From assembly GCA_947054505.1 (NCBI GenBank), contig CAMRWU010000001.1, positions 156,464-220,463 on the forward strand: 64,000 nt of DNA, written 5' to 3'. The translations under genes and the position numbers were made by a program. Below the pieces are notes generated by a model, which was not told the DNA's origin, searched no databases, and worked only from the letters and a program-made list of their open reading frames with translations. Shown here piece by piece: positions 10,117-18,624 of the stretch. Each line of letters starts with the position of its first letter. The first letter of the stretch is position 1. This DNA is from an uncultured Pseudomonadota bacterium. Lineage in GTDB: Bacteria; Pseudomonadota; Alphaproteobacteria; RF32; CAG-239.

Positions 10117-11082
10117 ATGGCAGAATTAAATTTTGAACTGTTTAACAACACATTGGTTCAACAACTTGTCGGCCCTCAAGACGCCAATCTGCGGTTGATT
10201 GAAAAGATTGCCGGTATTGAAGTTGCTTCTTTCGGCAACCAAATGACCCTGAAGGGAGATACCGGCGCCATTGAACAAGCTAAAGCCGCCATTGAAGTCC
10301 TCTATAATCGCGTCAGCAAAGGTATCGAAATAAACGAACAAGAAGTCAAAGCCGCTTTGCGGATGACCGGAGACGGCATCTCGGGAGACGAAGCCCAAAA
10401 CCTGAGCGATATTGTCCTGAAAACAAAAAAACGCCACATCTATCCGCGTTCGGCAACGCAGGCTACGTATATTCAGGAAATGATGAAAAATGAGTTGGTC
10501 TTTGGCTTGGGTCCTGCCGGTACCGGTAAAACCTATCTGGCTGTTGCACTCGCCGTATCAATGATGTTGGAGGGTCGTATTGATAAAATCATCCTTTCTC
10601 GTCCCGCTGTTGAAGCCGGTGAAAACTTAGGTTTTCTCCCCGGTGACTTGAAAGAAAAAGTCGATCCTTATTTGCGTCCCTTGTATGACGCTCTGTACGA
10701 AATGCTTCCGGCAGAACAGGTTGATAAAAAAATAGCCATTGGCGAAATCGAAATCGCCCCCTTGGCTTTCATGCGTGGCCGCACGCTCTCCAACGCTTTC
10801 GTCATTTTGGATGAGGCGCAAAACACCACGCCGATGCAAATGAAAATGTTCCTGACCCGCCTTGGTGAAAATTCCCGCATGGTTGTCAACGGAGACCTGT
10901 CTCAAGTCGACTTGCCCCGCGGAACAATTTCCGGCCTTCGTGATGCGCTCGAAACACTAAAAGACACACCGAGCATCAGCTCTGTCCGCTTTAACGCCAC
11001 GGATGTTGTTCGTCACGGTTTGGTTGCCAAGATTGTAAAAGCTTACGAAGAAAAGAGCAAAAAAGAATACGGTGATGAATAA
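10117..11082 (+). CDS. phoH: PhoH-like ATPase
   Basis: A 321-residue P-loop ATPase of the PhoH family with an N-terminal KH-like segment (residues ~1-75), Walker A GPAGTGKTYLAVALAV near residue 135 and Walker B FVILDEAQNTTPMQMKMFL. PhoH-like proteins are predicted RNA-associated ATPases, and their constant pairing with ybeY points to rRNA processing or ribosome quality control. GGGAGG lies before the ATG. The 3' end overlaps ybeY by 8 bases. Confidence 0.95.
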   Translation: MAELNFELFNNTLVQQLVGPQDANLRLIEKIAGIEVASFGNQMTLKGDTGAIEQAKAAIEVLYNRVSKGIEINEQEVKAALRMTGDGISGDEAQNLSDIVLKTKKRHIYPRSATQATYIQEMMKNELVFGLGPAGTGKTYLAVALAVSMMLEGRIDKIILSRPAVEAGENLGFLPGDLKEKVDPYLRPLYDALYEMLPAEQVDKKIAIGEIEIAPLAFMRGRTLSNAFVILDEAQNTTPMQMKMFLTRLGENSRMVVNGDLSQVDLPRGTISGLRDALETLKDTPSISSVRFNATDVVRHGLVAKIVKAYEEKSKKEYGDE

Positions 11083-11593
11083 AAACATTCTGAATCTGTC
11101 GATTGACGAACCATTGTGGAACACTGTCCTTTCCGACTGTCAAAAAATCTCCGAAAGCGTACTTTCTGAGGTTATTGATTTTGTTTCGCAAAATGAAGAC
11201 ATTGACTTCTTAAGTTTCAACAAACCGATTGTTGTCAACTTGTCTTTAAGCAACGACGCCGAGGTTCACACTCTCAACAAACAGTTTCGCAATATGGATA
11301 AACCGACAAACGTTCTGTCTTTTGCCAATATTGATGATGAAGCTTTTAATGAAACCATCGTCGCAAGCGATGAAATAGAACTCGGAGACATTATCATCGC
11401 ACTACAAACCATGGAACGTGAAGCAAAGGAACAAAACATCAGCTTTCACGACCACTATTGTCACCTTTTGGCACATGGTCTGTTGCACCTTCTCGGCTTT
11501 GATCACCAAGATGACGAAGAAGCGGAATATATGGAAGGTTTTGAAGTCGATATTCTAAACAAATTAAACATCAGCAACCCCTACAAGGAGTAA
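11075..11593 (+). CDS. ybeY: Endoribonuclease YbeY (rRNA maturation factor)
   Basis: YbeY is a zinc-dependent endoribonuclease needed for 16S rRNA 3'-end maturation and ribosome quality control. The 172-residue protein carries the three-histidine zinc motif HLLAHGLLHLLGFDH in its C-terminal half, and FRNMDKPTNVLSF, both diagnostic. A GTG directly before the ATG (11072) is in frame and could also serve as start. Overlap with phoH suggests translational coupling. Confidence 0.95.
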   Translation: MNKNILNLSIDEPLWNTVLSDCQKISESVLSEVIDFVSQNEDIDFLSFNKPIVVNLSLSNDAEVHTLNKQFRNMDKPTNVLSFANIDDEAFNETIVASDEIELGDIIIALQTMEREAKEQNISFHDHYCHLLAHGLLHLLGFDHQDDEEAEYMEGFEVDILNKLNISNPYKE

Positions 11594-11601
11594 AAGACAC
11601 T

Positions 11602-12495
11602 ATGTCTGAAGAGTCAAATTCCACTAATGGTCTTTGCAGTTTTGTAAAAAACATTTTCAACCGCCGTCAAACAGAAACCGTTCGCGAAACAATCGAAGAT
11701 TTGATTGAAGAAGCCAATACCAACGGAGAAGAACAGTTCAGCGAACACGAACAACTTCTTCTAAACAACATTCTGTGCCTGCGTGACAAAAAGTGCGGCA
11801 ACGCGATGATTCCCCGTGCCGACATTGTTGCTTTTCAAAAAGACGGCAACGTTGAAGAATTGGCCGAATTAATGGTAACCAAAGGCCACTCTCGTATCCC
11901 CGTCTATGGTGATTCCTTAGACGACATCATCGGTGTCATTCACGTTATTGATCTGGTAAAATGTCTGTTAAAAAACAAAAAAGACGTAAAAATATCAGAA
12001 ATCGTTACTCAAAATGTCCGCTTTGTTTCCCCATCCATGCGAGTTCTCGACCTGTTGCATGACATGCAGATAAACAAAATCCACATGGCTATGGTTGTTG
12101 ATGAATACGGCGGCATTGATGGTCTTGTAACCATTGAAGATCTTTTGGAAGAAATTGTCGGCGACATTGAAGATGAATACGATTTTGCCGAAGATCCGAC
12201 CATCATCGTTCAAGAAAACGGCATTATCATTGCCGATGCCAAGGCCGAAATCGAAGAAATAAAAGATACTGCCGGAATTGATTTGTCAGCCGGCATTGAT
12301 GAAGAAGATATGGAAATCGACACTTTGGGAGGATTGGTTTTCCATATTGCTCAAAGAATCCCCAACCGCGGTGAAATAATCGAAGGTTTTAACGGAACCA
12401 AATTCCGCATTTTGGAAGTTGATCCCCGCCGTATTAAAAAGATTATGATAATCACACCACAAGAACCGAAAGAAGATGCAGGGAATGAAGAATAA
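11602..12495 (+). CDS. CorC/HlyC-type CBS-domain protein
   Basis: A 297-residue cytoplasmic protein with two CBS domains (about residues 70-190, including IPRADIVAFQKDGNVEELAELM and VDEYGGIDGLVTIEDLLEEIVG) and a C-terminal CorC_HlyC transporter-associated domain (about residues 205-290). It lacks the N-terminal DUF21 membrane domain of full-length relatives, as is usual for the copy next to lnt and ybeY. Often named for magnesium/cobalt efflux, but a role in the envelope or in cation regulation is not proven. AAGGAG precedes the start; the 3' end overlaps lnt by 20 bases. Confidence 0.9.
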   Translation: MSEESNSTNGLCSFVKNIFNRRQTETVRETIEDLIEEANTNGEEQFSEHEQLLLNNILCLRDKKCGNAMIPRADIVAFQKDGNVEELAELMVTKGHSRIPVYGDSLDDIIGVIHVIDLVKCLLKNKKDVKISEIVTQNVRFVSPSMRVLDLLHDMQINKIHMAMVVDEYGGIDGLVTIEDLLEEIVGDIEDEYDFAEDPTIIVQENGIIIADAKAEIEEIKDTAGIDLSAGIDEEDMEIDTLGGLVFHIAQRIPNRGEIIEGFNGTKFRILEVDPRRIKKIMIITPQEPKEDAGNEE

Positions 12496-14017
12496 ACTTC
12501 AGCAATATCCTAAAGTTTTTTCTTTTTTGGCTGGTTGGCTGGCGGTTGCTTCTTTACCGCCGTTTTATCTCTTTCCGGTTTTGTTTATTTCCGTGCCTTT
12601 GCTCTTATGGCTAATCGAAAAACAAAGCGGATTTTGGTCGGCTTTTAAAATCGGCTACGCCTTTGGCTTCTCCTTTTTTGCCTTTGGCCTTTTATGGATT
12701 GGTAACGCCCTGTTGATTGAGGCGGAATCTTTCGGCTGGTTATACCCTGTTGTCTGGCTGGCATGCGGTTCATTTTTCGGACTGTTCATCGCTTTTCCCA
12801 CCGCTCTTAGTCGCTACGCCCCGACACCGACTGCCCGCTATCTATCCTTTGCCTGCTGGTGGGTTGTTTTTGAATGGATACGGAGCTGGTTTTTAACAGG
12901 GTTTCCGTGGAATCTTATCGGCACGACATTGGCTTTCAGCGATGCAACAATCCAACTGGCATCTTTGGGCGGAACATATCTTTTGTCTTTTATTGTTTTG
13001 TTGCTTTCCGGAGCTCCTTATCTCTACTTTACCTCCCCTTCCCAAAAACAATTGACAATCATAAGCCTGTCAATTCTGTTTGCCGGCGGATTGATTTACG
13101 GATACGGCTTTTTCCGCCTAAAAAATGATACCAAAGAAGAAGGTTCAACCACAATCCGCATCGTTCAACCGGCCATTCCGCAAACAATGAAATGGGACAG
13201 AGAATCTCTGGAACAAAACCTTCAACGCTACGTAGATTTGTCAATAAAAGAAGATAATAGCAACGTTGACTTTACCATTTGGGGAGAAACAGCTGTTCCT
13301 TTCCCCCAAAACCTTGACAATCCGCAACTGCAAAACATCTTGCCGGCCATCCCCCCGCACGGATATTTAATCACCGGCTTAATTCGTTATACTCGAAATA
13401 ACGACGCTTTTATTCCCTATAATTCAATGTTTGTCATCAATCCTCACGGAAAAGTAGCCGCCTTTTACGATAAATCACACTTAGTTCCCTTTGGAGAATA
13501 CATTCCCTTGCGCGAATACCTCCCGGAATGGATTCGTCCGCTGGCAAACGCCATCGGCACCTTTGGAGCCGGCAAAGGACCGCAAAGCATTCGTTTGGAA
13601 ACCTATCCCTCTTTCGGAGGATTGATATGTTATGAAGTTATTTTTCCGGCAAAAATAATCAATCCGGATTCTCGTCCGGAATGGCTGGTCAACCTAACTA
13701 ACGATGGCTGGTACGGAGATTCTTCCGGTCCGCGTCAACATTTGGTCAGCACCAAACTGCGAGCTGTTGAAGAAGGAATAACGATTATCCGCGCTGCCAA
13801 CACCGGCATCAGCGCAATTATCTCTCCCTATGGACAAATAATCAAATCGCTGGAGCTAAACAAAAGCGCCTTTTTAGACGCAAAATTACCCAAGCAGTCG
13901 CAGTTTTCCACAACCTACAGTCGATTCGGAAATTTGACAATTTTATTAATCTGCGGCCTGCTATTATCAATCAATCACTTCCTGCACACAAAAAATTTTA
14001 GTAAATCAAAAGGTTAA
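12476..14017 (+). CDS. lnt: Apolipoprotein N-acyltransferase
   Basis: Lnt transfers an acyl chain to the N-terminal cysteine of lipoproteins in the inner membrane. The 513-residue protein has an N-terminal multi-helix membrane domain (residues ~10-215) and a periplasmic nitrilase-type domain whose triad is visible: Glu in WGETAVPFP, Lys in DKSHLVPFGEY, Cys in GGLICYEVIFP. It overlaps the corC-like gene. ATG 12476 is used; ATG 12485 is an alternative and neither has a clear ribosome binding site. The lipoprotein at 41.6 kb is a likely client. Confidence 0.96.
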   Translation: MQGMKNKLQQYPKVFSFLAGWLAVASLPPFYLFPVLFISVPLLLWLIEKQSGFWSAFKIGYAFGFSFFAFGLLWIGNALLIEAESFGWLYPVVWLACGSFFGLFIAFPTALSRYAPTPTARYLSFACWWVVFEWIRSWFLTGFPWNLIGTTLAFSDATIQLASLGGTYLLSFIVLLLSGAPYLYFTSPSQKQLTIISLSILFAGGLIYGYGFFRLKNDTKEEGSTTIRIVQPAIPQTMKWDRESLEQNLQRYVDLSIKEDNSNVDFTIWGETAVPFPQNLDNPQLQNILPAIPPHGYLITGLIRYTRNNDAFIPYNSMFVINPHGKVAAFYDKSHLVPFGEYIPLREYLPEWIRPLANAIGTFGAGKGPQSIRLETYPSFGGLICYEVIFPAKIINPDSRPEWLVNLTNDGWYGDSSGPRQHLVSTKLRAVEEGITIIRAANTGISAIISPYGQIIKSLELNKSAFLDAKLPKQSQFSTTYSRFGNLTILLICGLLLSINHFLHTKNFSKSKG

Positions 14018-14075
14018 CAACACAACTTTTGCTAAAACAAGAGTTGATAATACAATATATTATATAAAAAATCTA

Positions 14076-14104
14076 TTGACGAAAAGCCACGATATCATTA
14101 TGAA
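14076..14104 (+). promoter_or_regulatory. Probable sigma70-type promoter of the HTH gene
   Basis: TTGACG (14076-14081), 17 bases, TATGAA (14099-14104), placed 36 bases before the ATG of the HTH regulator in an AT-rich gap after lnt. Confidence 0.5.
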
Positions 14105-14140
14105 TAGATATTATATGATAAGCAATTAAGGATAGAACGC

Positions 14141-14635
14141 ATGATTAAAGAAACAAATAGAAAATCTAGCCGTGGCCGCACTCCTTTGGGCGACCCCAAT
14201 CCTATTGATGTCCATGTCGGAAACCGTATTCGCTTAAGAAGAACCCTTCTTGGCTTAAGTCAAGAAAAGCTAGCCTCTTTATTGGGTTTAACATTTCAAC
14301 AGGTTCAAAAGTACGAACGAGGAATGAACCGTGTCGGAGCCAGCCGTTTGTGGGACATCAGTAAAGTATTGGAAGTTCCTGTAAGTTTCTTTTATGAAGA
14401 CATGAACAAAGATGTCGCCAGCCAAAGCCCTCGTACATTCAGTATTCCTGATTGTCCGCAAACATTTTTAAGAGAAGACGACATTCAGTTTGATGCTGAC
14501 CCTATGCAAAAACAAGAAACGATTGAATTGGTCAAGGCTTACTACAAAATTTCCAATCGCAAAGCCGCCAAACATCTTTTCGACCTCATTGTTACCATGT
14601 CAAAAACAACCTACAACAACAATGATGATGAATAA
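14141..14635 (+). CDS. XRE-family helix-turn-helix regulator (alphaproteobacterial lnt-metK type)
   Basis: A 164-residue DNA-binding protein with a Cro/CI-type helix-turn-helix at about residues 24-80 (RRTLLGLSQEKLASLLGLTF, QQVQKYERGMNRVGASRLWD) and a C-terminal helical region (residues ~110-160). This regulator lies between lnt and metK in many Alphaproteobacteria; its regulon is not known to me. It has its own promoter and a strong terminator, so it is probably transcribed alone. Confidence 0.9.
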   Translation: MIKETNRKSSRGRTPLGDPNPIDVHVGNRIRLRRTLLGLSQEKLASLLGLTFQQVQKYERGMNRVGASRLWDISKVLEVPVSFFYEDMNKDVASQSPRTFSIPDCPQTFLREDDIQFDADPMQKQETIELVKAYYKISNRKAAKHLFDLIVTMSKTTYNNNDDE

Positions 14636-14653
14636 ATATTGCTGATTTGCAAA

Positions 14654-14682
14654 AAAAGCTGGCTTTTTGCCAGCTTTTTTTT
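14654..14682 (+). terminator. Rho-independent terminator
   Basis: AAAAGCTGGC, a 5-base T loop, GCCAGCTTTT, then further T residues; 18 bases after the HTH gene stop. Confidence 0.9.
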
Positions 14683-14714
14683 ATGATACATAAAAACATA
14701 TAAAGGACAAAAAC

Positions 14715-15878
14715 ATGAGCTTCTTATTCACCAGTGAATCCGTCTCCGAAGGGCATCCGGATAAAGTTTGTGATGCCATCTCCGATAATTTGCTTGACTT
14801 ATTTCTGTCAAAAGAAAAAACATCCCGCACGGCTATCGAAACCTTGGCCACCAGCAATCGTGTCGTTTTGGCCGGTGAAACCTCTTGCTCGCTAAATATT
14901 GATAAAAAAGAAATAGAACAAACCGTACGACAAACAATCAAAAACATCGGCTACGAACAACAAAACTTTGACTGGAAAACTGTCGAAATAGAAAATTACC
15001 TGCATTGCCAATCAGCCGATATTGCCCTTGGTGTTGACAGAGACGGTGCCGGTGATCAGGGAATTATGTTCGGATATGCAAAAAACGAAAAAGGCTTTGA
15101 TTGTGCATACATGCCTTTGGCAATCAGCTTGTCACATCAAATCTTGCAAAAACTCAAAGATTATCGTCACAACCAAACTTTCCAAGGATTGGAACCGGAC
15201 GCCAAAAGCCAAGTAACCATTCGCTATGACGATAACGGACAAGCTATTGGCATTGAAAAAATCGTTGTTTCCACCCAACACCAAGAAAACCTATCCATTG
15301 AAGAGATACGTCATATTGTCAAAACCGGCTTGTCAGAAATTCTGCCGGCAGAATGGCTACCGCAAGAAACCAACCTTTTGGTCAATCCAACCGGACGCTT
15401 TGTTATCGGTGGTCCTGAAGGAGATAGCGGATTAACCGGACGCAAAATCATCGTTGACACTTATGGCGGCTATGCACCGCACGGTGGCGGAGCTTTTTCA
15501 GGCAAGGACGCCACAAAAGTCGATCGCTCGGCGGCTTATATGTTACGTTATCTGGCCAAAAATATTGTTGCCGCCGGATTAGCAGACGAATGCCTGTTAC
15601 AAATATCCTATGCTATTGGTATTGCCGATCCTCTTTCATTTTATATCAACACCAACCACACTGCCAAAGTTGATGAAACTGCTATTTTAAACAACATCAA
15701 ACAGATGGTCGACTTAACTCCGAAAGGGATTATCAATCATCTGGAACTGCAAAAACCAATTTACGCCCCAACCGCCGCCTACGGACATTTTGGTCGCACA
15801 CCAGAAAACACAGGAGCTTTTTCATGGGAAAAACTAGACTTGGTAAAGGACTTAAAAAATGCTTTCAACTGCCGCTAA
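14715..15878 (+). CDS. metK: S-adenosylmethionine synthetase
   Basis: MetK makes S-adenosylmethionine from ATP and methionine. The 387-residue sequence has the signatures SEGHPDKVCDAISD, GAGDQGIMFGYA and GGAFSGKDATKVDRSAAY. AAAGGA precedes the ATG. No SAM riboswitch is visible; the 30 bases upstream follow directly on a terminator. The 3' end overlaps trmB by 20 bases, so trmB, which uses the product, is coupled to it. Confidence 0.98.
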   Translation: MSFLFTSESVSEGHPDKVCDAISDNLLDLFLSKEKTSRTAIETLATSNRVVLAGETSCSLNIDKKEIEQTVRQTIKNIGYEQQNFDWKTVEIENYLHCQSADIALGVDRDGAGDQGIMFGYAKNEKGFDCAYMPLAISLSHQILQKLKDYRHNQTFQGLEPDAKSQVTIRYDDNGQAIGIEKIVVSTQHQENLSIEEIRHIVKTGLSEILPAEWLPQETNLLVNPTGRFVIGGPEGDSGLTGRKIIVDTYGGYAPHGGGAFSGKDATKVDRSAAYMLRYLAKNIVAAGLADECLLQISYAIGIADPLSFYINTNHTAKVDETAILNNIKQMVDLTPKGIINHLELQKPIYAPTAAYGHFGRTPENTGAFSWEKLDLVKDLKNAFNCR

Positions 15879-16599
15879 ATCAGACGATAAACCCAAATTT
15901 TACGGCCGCCGCATGGGACGTAGAATTCGCAAAGCCAAAACAACGCTGTTGGATGCGTTTCTGCCTCAACTGAAAATCCCAGCCGAAATGCCTATTAACA
16001 AAGAGACACTGTTTTCAACACCCGTTGATAAACTTTATTTGGAAATTGGCTTTGGCAATGGCGAACATCTGGCCGGACAAGCCCTCAAAAACCCTGACAT
16101 CGGCTTTATCGGTGCCGAAGTCTTTAAAAACGGCGTCGCCAATTTATTATCAATCATCACCGGCATCAAAGAAGGAGAAAATCTTCCCGAACACATCTCT
16201 ATTCTTCCGGAACGCAAAGACAACATCCGCGTGTTTGATGATGATGTCCGTTTGCTTTTTGCCAAAATACCGGACAACAGCGTTGATAAAATCTTTGTGC
16301 TGTTTCCGGATCCTTGGCCCAAAAAACGCCACGCCAATCGTCGCTTTATCAATCCGGACAACCTAAAAGAAATCGCCCGTATTCTAAAGAAAGGTGGCAT
16401 TTTGCGCGTTGCCACCGACCACAAAATTTATAAAAGATGGACTTTGGAACAACTTCGCAATCATAATGCTTTTAAATGGACGGCCACCTGCGGCAACGAC
16501 TGGAAACACGCTCCTGCCGACTGGGTTGAAACAAAATACCAGCGCAAAGCCATCCGTGAAGGGCGCCGACCGGTATTTTTAGATTTCGAAAGAGTATAA
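15859..16599 (+). CDS. trmB: tRNA (guanine-N7)-methyltransferase
   Basis: TrmB forms m7G46 in tRNA using SAM. The 246-residue Rossmann-fold protein shows YLEIGFGNGEHL (SAM binding), FVLFPDPWPKKRHANRR and a C-terminal ETKYQRKAIREGR, all characteristic. The N-terminus GRRMGRRIRKAKT is the usual alphaproteobacterial extension. It overlaps metK by 20 bases. Confidence 0.96.
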   Translation: MLSTAAKSDDKPKFYGRRMGRRIRKAKTTLLDAFLPQLKIPAEMPINKETLFSTPVDKLYLEIGFGNGEHLAGQALKNPDIGFIGAEVFKNGVANLLSIITGIKEGENLPEHISILPERKDNIRVFDDDVRLLFAKIPDNSVDKIFVLFPDPWPKKRHANRRFINPDNLKEIARILKKGGILRVATDHKIYKRWTLEQLRNHNAFKWTATCGNDWKHAPADWVETKYQRKAIREGRRPVFLDFERV

Positions 16600-16628
16600 A
16601 CCACCGGATACCTACAAATTTTCCACTT

Positions 16629-16663
16629 ACTCCTTATATCGAAAATATAACGATATAAGGAGT
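16629..16663 (+). promoter_or_regulatory. Perfect 13-bp inverted repeat covering the ribosome binding site of the Dps operon
   Basis: ACTCCTTATATCG (16629-16641), a 9-base A/T loop, then the exact complement CGATATAAGGAGT (16651-16663). The second arm contains the AAGGAG ribosome binding site of the gene starting at 16670, and allowing one bulged base the stem extends by three more pairs. As RNA it would hide the ribosome binding site; as DNA it could be a dimer operator, with TATAAC (16645-16650) a possible -10 inside it. Confidence 0.7.
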
Positions 16664-16669
16664 TAAGCT

Positions 16670-16921
16670 ATGGAAAACATTAATACATTACCACCAAAAA
16701 TCAAAGATTATTCATACCAAGACTTTACCCCTGACGATGAAAAAGATTTCTTTGTCAAAACCATTAAGGACGAACGACTGATTGACTATGTTTCCGGTCT
16801 GGATGCTGAGTTTGACCGTGACATGTACAATTTCGGCGATGAAGAAGACTTGCCCAACAGCGATCGGATTATGCAATGTCAGGCCAAAGGCATCCGTCAG
16901 GAAAACTGCTTTGACATTTAG
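16670..16921 (+). CDS. Small acidic protein of unknown function, upstream of dps
   Basis: I do not recognise this 83-residue, strongly acidic protein. It has no signal peptide or membrane segment and two cysteines near the end (MQCQAKGIRQENCFDI). A strong AAGGAG seven bases before the ATG supports translation, but that site lies in an inverted repeat. Only 22 bases separate its stop from the dps start, so the two are very probably one operon, which hints at a role in iron or oxidative stress. That link is inference from context only. Confidence 0.7.
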   Translation: MENINTLPPKIKDYSYQDFTPDDEKDFFVKTIKDERLIDYVSGLDAEFDRDMYNFGDEEDLPNSDRIMQCQAKGIRQENCFDI

Positions 16922-16943
16922 TTTTTTAGAAAAGGAGACAAAT

Positions 16944-17417
16944 ATGCCTGCAAAAATAAACAAACTAAACATTTTTCTATCAAATCTGGCTGTTTTGAAT
17001 ATTAAAGTTCACAACCTGCACTGGAATGTTATCGGCCCCGAATTCATGCAAATTCACAAAATGACTGAAGATATCTACAAAATGCTGCAAGTACAATTCG
17101 ATACCGTAGCAGAAACAATGAAGATGCAGGGTAAAATGCCGATGGCCACCACTGCCGAATATGTCAAAAACGCAACAATAAAGGAAATTAAAAGCCGTGA
17201 TTTTCAAGTTTATGAAGTATTGGAAGAACTGGACAACGATTGCGGGATTATTATGGATCTGGCAAAAGAAATCCGCGATGAAGCCGACGAAAATGACAAT
17301 TTCCAAATTGCCAACCTATTTGAAGACTATCTGGACATTTATTCAAAACAGGCGTGGATGATTAAAGCCATGCTTCAAGAAGATGTCGAAGGCATAGAAG
17401 ACGACAGCGACGAATAA
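16944..17417 (+). CDS. Dps-like ferritin family protein
   Basis: The 157-residue protein has the Dps core: NIKVHNLHWNVIGPEFMQIHKMTEDIY with the ferroxidase histidines and the downstream D/E ligands near residue 50, and a four-helix-bundle pattern throughout. Dps proteins oxidise and store iron with hydrogen peroxide and protect DNA; a DNA-binding lysine tail is not obvious here, and the C-terminus is acidic (EDVEGIEDDSDE). The start is the ATG at 16944, preceded by AAAGGAG; a longer frame upstream only overlaps the previous gene. A terminator follows directly. Confidence 0.88.
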   Translation: MPAKINKLNIFLSNLAVLNIKVHNLHWNVIGPEFMQIHKMTEDIYKMLQVQFDTVAETMKMQGKMPMATTAEYVKNATIKEIKSRDFQVYEVLEELDNDCGIIMDLAKEIRDEADENDNFQIANLFEDYLDIYSKQAWMIKAMLQEDVEGIEDDSDE

Positions 17418-17424
17418 AATAGTC

Positions 17425-17455
17425 AAAAGCGCCCTTTTTGGACGCTTTTTCTTTT
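17425..17455 (+). terminator. Terminator after dps, also serving the convergent gene
   Basis: AAAAGCGCCC, T5, GGACGCTTTTT then CTTTT; the stem has one mismatch. T-rich tails on both strands suggest it works in both directions, and it touches the stop of the convergent gene. Confidence 0.75.
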
Positions 17456-18101
17456 ACTTACACTTCATTAATTTTTTCAATTTTTCATATGCAGGCGTAT
17501 TTGAAATATAAAAAATAGAATTTACAGACCGCTTAAGATGTTCTGTAACCGACCTCATAATAAAATCAAAAGACGTTTTATTATATAAATCACTATAAGT
17601 CATCAAAACCTTATTTGCCATTTTCAAATTATCTTGAAACACCGTTTCATCACAATTTTCTGCACTGTTTTCTGCAATTTTGCATAAAATTGCTTCCGTA
17701 TGAAATTGCACGGCATTAATTTTATCAACACGATTAAGATGTACAGCTTCTTTCATTCTGTTTCTGGCATCTTCACAAACAATAGCCATATCATAAAACT
17801 TATTAATTGCATTAATATATTCTATATCTATTTTTCCAACAAATAAGTTTCTAACTTTAAACCACTCTAGTGTTTGGTATAAAGGAGCCGTTTTATAAAT
17901 ATCTTCAGCAACAACCGTTAATTTTAATCGGTTTAATGCTTCCTCAATATTATCAATTTCAAGCTTTACAATGGTTGCTGCTCTTCTTAAATCATCCTTT
18001 TTTTGACATTTATAAACAAAATAAGCAACCAAACCAACAATAGCCATTACTATTGTTTGAACAAAATTACTATTAAATATCTGAAAAAAAACATTACCCA
18101 T
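17454..18101 (-). CDS. Membrane-anchored cytoplasmic helical protein, unknown
   Basis: A 215-residue protein with one N-terminal membrane helix (residues ~12-31, VQTIVMAIVGLVAYFVY), followed by a cytoplasmic mostly helical domain, pattern similar to DUF4760-like membrane proteins, though I cannot assign it. AAGGAG lies six bases before the ATG. It is more AT-rich than the neighbouring housekeeping genes and stands alone next to the tRNA-Arg and GC-rich block, so it may be an acquired gene. Confidence 0.65.
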   Translation of the reverse strand: MGNVFFQIFNSNFVQTIVMAIVGLVAYFVYKCQKKDDLRRAATIVKLEIDNIEEALNRLKLTVVAEDIYKTAPLYQTLEWFKVRNLFVGKIDIEYINAINKFYDMAIVCEDARNRMKEAVHLNRVDKINAVQFHTEAILCKIAENSAENCDETVFQDNLKMANKVLMTYSDLYNKTSFDFIMRSVTEHLKRSVNSIFYISNTPAYEKLKKLMKCK

Positions 18102-18286
18102 AAAGCACTCCTTAACACTGCAGACCGATTATTGCATCATCTATCACAACAACATTCACTTTATAATAGCTTTATTCCTCCTTTTTTCAAAACAAAAAAA
18201 TATATTAATTCTGCTTAAAATACCATTTACCCCACCCAATAATAAAAACTCCGCTGTTAAAGCAATGCTTTTATTTTTAATCTGGC

Positions 18287-18508
18287 GTACCCAGAGAAAT
18301 TACTCGGCGCTCCGCTTGAGTTGCACTGGCGCTCGTTCGCTCCGCTCTCCGGCGTTCTCCCGCCCGCCTTTCCGCCGCTACGAAAAGCTTTGCCTTTCTA
18401 CTTGCGGGAACAACTAACCTTTGCAGTGGCTACGCCTCGCAAAGCTAAGAGACGTTTCGCTGGTAGTCGAACCCACTTCTTCGTTAGTTCAAATCCGCCG
18501 GTACTCAA
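18287..18508. repeat. GC-rich repeat-like block beside tRNA-Arg
   Basis: A block of about 220 bases is sharply more GC-rich than its surroundings and is full of short repeats (GGCGCTCCGC, GGCGCTCGTTCGCTCCGC, CTCCGGCG). At its far end it carries GGGTACGCCA on the minus strand, identical to the last ten bases of the adjacent tRNA-Arg, and T-arm-like GGTTCGA and GATTTGAA segments. It has the look of a multicopy tRNA-derived intergenic element. No gene is credible here; 18102-18286 holds only AT-rich sequence. Confidence 0.45.
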
Positions 18509-18549
18509 CATAAACAAATACCACCTGCAAGAGGTGGTATTTGTTTATG
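18509..18549 (-). terminator. 18-bp perfect hairpin immediately after tRNA-Arg
   Basis: Stem 18509-18526 pairs exactly with 18532-18549, loop GCAAG. It begins within the CCA end of the tRNA on the minus strand. It probably ends tRNA transcription although the following T-tract is weak. Confidence 0.6.
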
Positions 18550-18624
18550 GCGTACCCGGAGGGATTCGAACCCACGACCCTCAGCGTCGGAGGCTGATAC
18601 TCTATCCAACTGAGCTACGGGTAC
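18548..18624 (-). tRNA. tRNA-Arg (anticodon CCG)
   Basis: The minus strand folds as a standard 77-base tRNA: acceptor GTACCCG/CGGGTAC, D-arm AGCTCAGTTGGATAGAGT, anticodon stem TCAGC/GCTGA around loop CTCCGAC (anticodon CCG, reads CGG), T-arm GTGGGTTCGAATCCCTC, discriminator G and an encoded CCA. Confidence 0.97.

Noticed and set aside
14683..14714. SAM riboswitch before metK
   Set aside because: Only about 32 bases separate the upstream terminator from metK and no riboswitch fold is visible.
18287..18624. Genomic island integrated at tRNA-Arg
   Set aside because: The repeated 10-base tRNA end encloses only about 250 bases, and no integrase or transposase occurs anywhere in the window.
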